Below the pieces are notes generated by a model that searched no databases, was not told where the DNA came from, and worked only from the letters and a program-made list of their open reading frames with translations. 64,000 bases of DNA from Tridacna crocea. Its lineage: Eukaryota; Mollusca; Bivalvia; Cardiida; Cardiidae. Position numbers and translations under genes: made by a program. Positions 47,901 through 53,900 of the stretch are shown piece after piece. Positions within the stretch are counted from its first letter, which is position 1, and each line of letters starts with the position of its first letter. The stretch covers positions 2,433,001 through 2,497,000 of the forward strand of contig OX031058.1 of assembly GCA_943736015.1 (NCBI GenBank), written 5' to 3'.

Positions 47901-50900
47901 TAGTTGTTCTCAGTGACTATTACCCAGTAAAATATCACTGCAAAAGGTTTTCATACTGAATGATGGCAGCAATTGTATATCACTCTTACATCATAGAATC
48001 CTTTTCCCCCTATTATTTCAAAGGGGATCCTTTTTAGGGTCACTTGATTTTGTGCTACAGAGTGAAAATAGATGACTGGTTGGTATTGATTACCTCATTA
48101 AACCTGATCCTAGTCAACATCATTTAATTTTGTTTATTATATACCTAGCAGTGAAATCCTGGGATTTCCCAGTGTAATAAATTTTGATATCGTCACTAGT
48201 GACTAGTCACTAGTGACGATATCAACTTTCACTTTCACTTCCTGGAAGTAAAATAGGAACTACTTTTTTCGACTACATTTTTTTTCTACTTTCAAACGAA
48301 AAAATAAAAATAATAATGTTAATAAGATATATAATAAATAGAATAATCAACTAGTTATTTTTGATATGTAAAAATATCTCACTCATTTTTTCAACGCCTA
48401 ACAACGCATCCTCGTGAGATATTTTTCATATAAAAAATAACCAGTTGATTATCCTCTATTTGTTTTATAGCTGGGGAATAGTCGATGTAGATGACTCATG
48501 TTCAGGTGCACTATACCTCGCTAAAACTGGTTGCGTAGACAAAAATATGTTGTGCATAGATGGAAATTCAGCCGGGGGATATACAGCCCTTGCTGCTATG
48601 ACATTTAGGGATGTTTTTAGAGCAGGTACATATTGTAGATTTTCTTGTAACCCATTAACACTTTAACACACAACCCCAAGTTTTAACCCTCTACTCCATA
48701 GATACTTATTTCTACGCATTGCTTGTAGGAGCCTTTGGAAAACATCGTGGCAAAAGGTGAAATTGCTTGCGACGAGCAATTCCACCTTTTGCCACAATGT
48801 TTTCTATGCTATCAAAAGGTGTCATATACACATAAGAAACAGCTTCATCCTTGCTATTACTTAGGGTCAGTTAGAAATATCATAGAAATGCCTTATTGGG
48901 TAATGGGTTAATGAGCCTGAGAAAGACTGCTTTTGAAACCATTATGGAAAAAGGAGAAAAAGCTGGTAATCGGCATTTTCTCCTTTTCACATAATGTTTT
49001 CTCATCTTACAGAAGCAATTCAAATGACTCCAGGCACATTTAATTTTTTGTCTACAAATGCTTTGAAATTGGACTAGTGTTTTAATGTTTTATAAAGGGT
49101 TAACTCTTTACCACACAGTAATATGTATACCTGTCCAGATTTAACTCTTTACCAAACAACAAAATTTTAGGGTTGTCCAAACCGAAAGCATTTGCAGACG
49201 ACAAAATAAAAGTGACTGAAAATTTGAAATTTGTTTTGTGAAGGGTAGAAAACATTGTGGAAAAAGGTTACCAGCATTTTCTCCTTTTCCCACAATGTTT
49301 TCTAAAGGCTTCTTTCTCAGGGGCATCAAAAGTAGGGATTGTATGGTAATGGGCTAAAGCATTTTGACGCCCCTGAGAAAGAAGCCTTTAAAAGCGTTGT
49401 GGGATAAGGAGAAAATGCTGGTAACCAGCATTTTCTCCTTTTCCCACAATGTTTTCTACCCTTCACAAAACAAATTTCAAATTTTCAGTCACTTTGATTT
49501 TGTCGTCTGCAAATGCTTTCGATTTGGACTAGTCTAAAATATTGTCGTTTGGTAATGGGTTAATTTAGGGCTTTCAATTTAGACAAGTCCTAAATTTTCT
49601 TCTGATGAAAAAGTAAACACTTATCCTTCTAAAGAACTAAAATGAAATTTTGAATTCAATAGTAAAATCTAAAATATTGATATATCAAAATTATGTTTTG
49701 GGAAATAATACATGTATCTCCTTATCGGACAATGTAGATCCAAGATCAGACTGCATGTTCTGTGCAGTCTGATCTTGATCTACACTGTCCGCAAAAGGTC
49801 AGTGAGTCGCGCTTAACACCAAAGGGTTAAGTTAACTTAAGTTTGTACGGAAAAAATTTTGAAAGAGATTTAAGATGGATCATCTTTGGTCAAAAGGCTC
49901 AGGTGAGTGCGTTTAGGGCCATAGTTTTCCTATGCTTTAAAAGAGAAATACCATCGTTTGATCAATATTTGATTTTGCATATGTAAAAAGCCCTGACTTG
50001 GACATGTCCAAAGTTCTGTGGTTTTGTATAATCCACGAAATACTACATGTTTTTAGGAGTAAGCCATTATGGTGTAGCAGACCCTGGGAAGATTGCAGAG
50101 CACATGCACAAATTTGAAAGCCATTATTTAGATATGATAATAGGACCGTACAAGACAAAAGATGATAAGAAGGTGTACGAAGATAGATCTCCGATATACA
50201 ACATAGACCAAATGAACAGTGCTTTAGCTTTCTTCCAAGGGGATATAGACACGGTTAGTGGAATATAAAACTGATAAACTGCAGACCAGTCTTCTAAGCT
50301 TTTATCAAATTATAGTTCTTTTTTATTTTTTATAGCTCTGTAGATGAAGGCTTTGAACATTTTTCTGGTTAAGGGGAAAATATTTATTCTTTGATTAAAG
50401 CCTCAGTAACATACAAATATAAAATGGCCTGTTTATTAGATAAAAATAATTTCATTTTCACCATGTGAAAACATGGTGATTTTTATGACTTTAATTATAT
50501 CTAAACGACTGGTGCAGTTCATAAAAGTTTCAGTCAATGGCAGAATAAACTATCTCCTCTTCCCACAATGTTTTCTACGCTTCACAAAACAAATTTCAAA
50601 TTTTCAGTCACTTTTATTTTGTCATCTGCAAATGTTTTCTATTTGGACAAACCTAAACTTGTTTCATTTGGTAATGAGTTAACCCTTTACTCCACATATA
50701 CTCATTTTGACGTATCAAAAACAAACAGCTTTTGACAACATTGTGGGAAAAGGAGAAATTGCTCGTAATGAGCAATTTCTCCTTTTCCCACAATGTTTTC
50801 CACTCAATCAGATATTTGTATCCTCATTTGTCCATATTTTTGACATCATATCTTTATTTGCTGCTGAAATGGAAGAGCCTCAAATTGGCATATCAGGTAA

Positions 50901-53900
50901 AGGGTTAATAAGTGTATAAAACAATCCTGCTCATCAAACATCCACATCCTTTCATGTAATTATACCCACACAAAACAAATGTTTTCTGGGGTATACTGGA
51001 ATCAGCCTGTCTGTCCGTGTGTCCATCTGTGTACAAAATATTAGTAATTTTGTGTTGCGAACTCTTCGTACAGCTTTCCTTCAGTTGTATTGAAACTTTG
51101 CACATATATTGATCATATATTGAAGATTTGCATGACACAATTTTTCAAGTGTTAACTCTTCTTGGTTCAGGAATCATCTCACCTTGATCTTGACACTTTT
51201 TGTTCTGTCAAAGCGCTGGCGGGGCTATTAAGTCACATTAATGACAGCTCTAGTTTTGCAGTGCTATTGTTCCGAAATAGGCACTCTTGATATGGCTTTT
51301 TGTAAATTGCCAAATGAAAAAGTATTCATCATTTACAGATAGTTCCTCCCAATCAAGCCAAAATGATGTATGATGCAGTGAAGGCGAAGGGACTGCCCAC
51401 TATGTATGTCCTCTTTGAAGGTAGGTCACAATAAAGATCCTTCATCTTTTACAACACTATCCCGAGTTTTAACAACCCTGAGAAAGAAGACTTTTGAAAA
51501 CATTGTGAAACAAGGAGAAAATAGTGGTAACCAGCATTTTCTTCCTTTTAACACAATGTTTTAGACCCTTTAAAAATCAATTTCAGTATTTTATTAGCAT
51601 TTATCTAATCATCTGCAGCTGCTTTCACTTTGGACAAACCGATAATTATACCCCCACAAAACGAATATTTTCAGGGATATACTGGAATCAGCCTGTCTGT
51701 CCATGTGTCCGTCCATGTGTCCGTCTGTGTACAAAATACCAGCAATTGCCTGTTTCTGTCAAAGCGCTGGCGGAGGTATTAATCACATTAAGTGATAGCT
51801 CTAGTTTAGACTGGTCTAAATTGAAAACACTAGCAGATGACAGATTAACCCTTTACCACACAATGACGACTTTTGAAGGCCCTGACAAAGAAAGCTTTTG
51901 AAAACATTATGGGAAAAGGAGGAAATGCTGGTAGCCAGCATTTTCTCCTTTTTCCACAATGTTTTCCACCCTTTCAACAAACAATTGCACCATTTGAGCC
52001 ACACTGAAATTGTTGTCTGCAAATGCTTTCAATTTGGATGGGGCTAAAATTTTTCTCATCTGGTGAAGGATTAAACATTGATCAAAGGATAAAATTTTGT
52101 CTGTGATAGGGTAGAAAACATACTGGGAAAGGGACTAAATGCTGGTTACCTGCATTTTCTCTTTTCTTCACAATATATTTTCAAAAGCCTTTTGTCTCCA
52201 GGGTCTTTAAAAGTCGGAATTGTTTAGTTCAGGGTTGATCATTCTAACGTATTCTTAAAAAGGACAAGTTCAAACTAAAAGAATTAGCGTAGAGTATTAA
52301 GATGTTTCATATATGATATTTTCTATTTTTTAATCTCAAGACAGTATTGCTGGGTATTGCATGACTTACTTGAAAAACGGTGAGCACCTAACACTATTGA
52401 TCCTGCCACACTTTTCTATGTCTGCAGAATGCTTAAACTCCCAAAATAGATGTGTTTTAGCCATATGTTATGTTTTTTTTTGTTAAGTATAAATGCACAG
52501 TATACTCTATATTTTTTATCAAATGATGACATAAGATTTGCTGATAATTGTCGTCATTTAAAAAAATATACATAGACTCTGTTTCTATAGGTGAAATTTC
52601 ATTCAGAACTGCTGAAATGCAGGGTGTACTACAAGAAATATTCATGTTATTTTCCCAAAGCTGGTGACCCCCTCTTTTTAGCTCCCATTTTTGTAGATCA
52701 GATAATAAACTATCACCAAACAAAGTTTCATGAAATTCTGAATGTTACGAAAAAATGGAGAAACTGTCGGATCATCTTTAATGGTTAAGATTAACCCATT
52801 ATCACACAATTCCTACTTTTGATGACCCTGAGAAAGAAGCCCTTAGAAAGCATTGTGGGAAAGGAGAAAATGCTGGTAACCAAGAGTAAGGCTTTCCACC
52901 ATTTCACAAACCAGACTTTTAGCGCTGGGTTTTCTTGTAGGAGTTTCCTTGCACAAAACCCTTCAGAGTTACGTAATTGAATAATTGAAACCTTGGGTGT
53001 CTTCCTGTTTGTCCCACATTTTGATATGATAAACCAATAAGGCACTCATGTGTAGGTATACAAGTTAAGGGTGATATAAGGATAAGAGTGAATATAGTTT
53101 GTATCAAATAGAGGAATTTGATAGGCTATAGGTTGGAATATAGAAAACTTTTTAAAAGAAATAGATCTACCCTTTTCATGCAAACTTTTTTCCAACTCTC
53201 TGTCACTCCAAGGAAGAATGGTATCGAAACATAGTGGTGAAAGGAGAAAATGTTGGTAACCAGCATTTTCTCCTTTTCCCGCAAGGTTTTCTAATCTGTC
53301 AATAACAAATTTTGTGATTTGGGTTAATTTGTGTGTTCATTCCAGTGATCAAATACATTTTTAAAACATCTCATTTCCTTGATACCACAAACGAAATTAT
53401 TACATTTTTGTGATGTAAATGAATAAGAATAACATTAAAATTTGGATTCTTTCATACATAATTTGCATAGATAAGTAACTACAAGTATTGATACAGACTA
53501 TAGTTGTAAAGTTGTTCCAGGCAAGGATTATCTGTACCCTATCTGTACAAGTTCCTGTTTGTCCTACATGTATATTTTGGTCAAAAAATCAAAATGTGGG
53601 ACAAATGGGACTAAACCGAAACCTTGTACATGTTGATGAACAAGTGAGCTGTGGTATTACTATTAAATGATGTTGACAGTGGCATAAAACACTACTCTAT
53701 CCAGTTTTGTTATATTCAGTCTGCCATCTGCAGATATTGAGTCCAGAATTTTGTTGTCAGATCAAGAGGGGTCGAGCTGGCAGTAAATGTATGATTTTCT
53801 ATCTAGGTGAGCACCATGGCTTTAAGAGAGCAGAGAATATTCAGAAAGCTCTTGATGGTGAATTTTATTTCTATTCCAAAGTGCTTGGCTTTGAAGCAGC

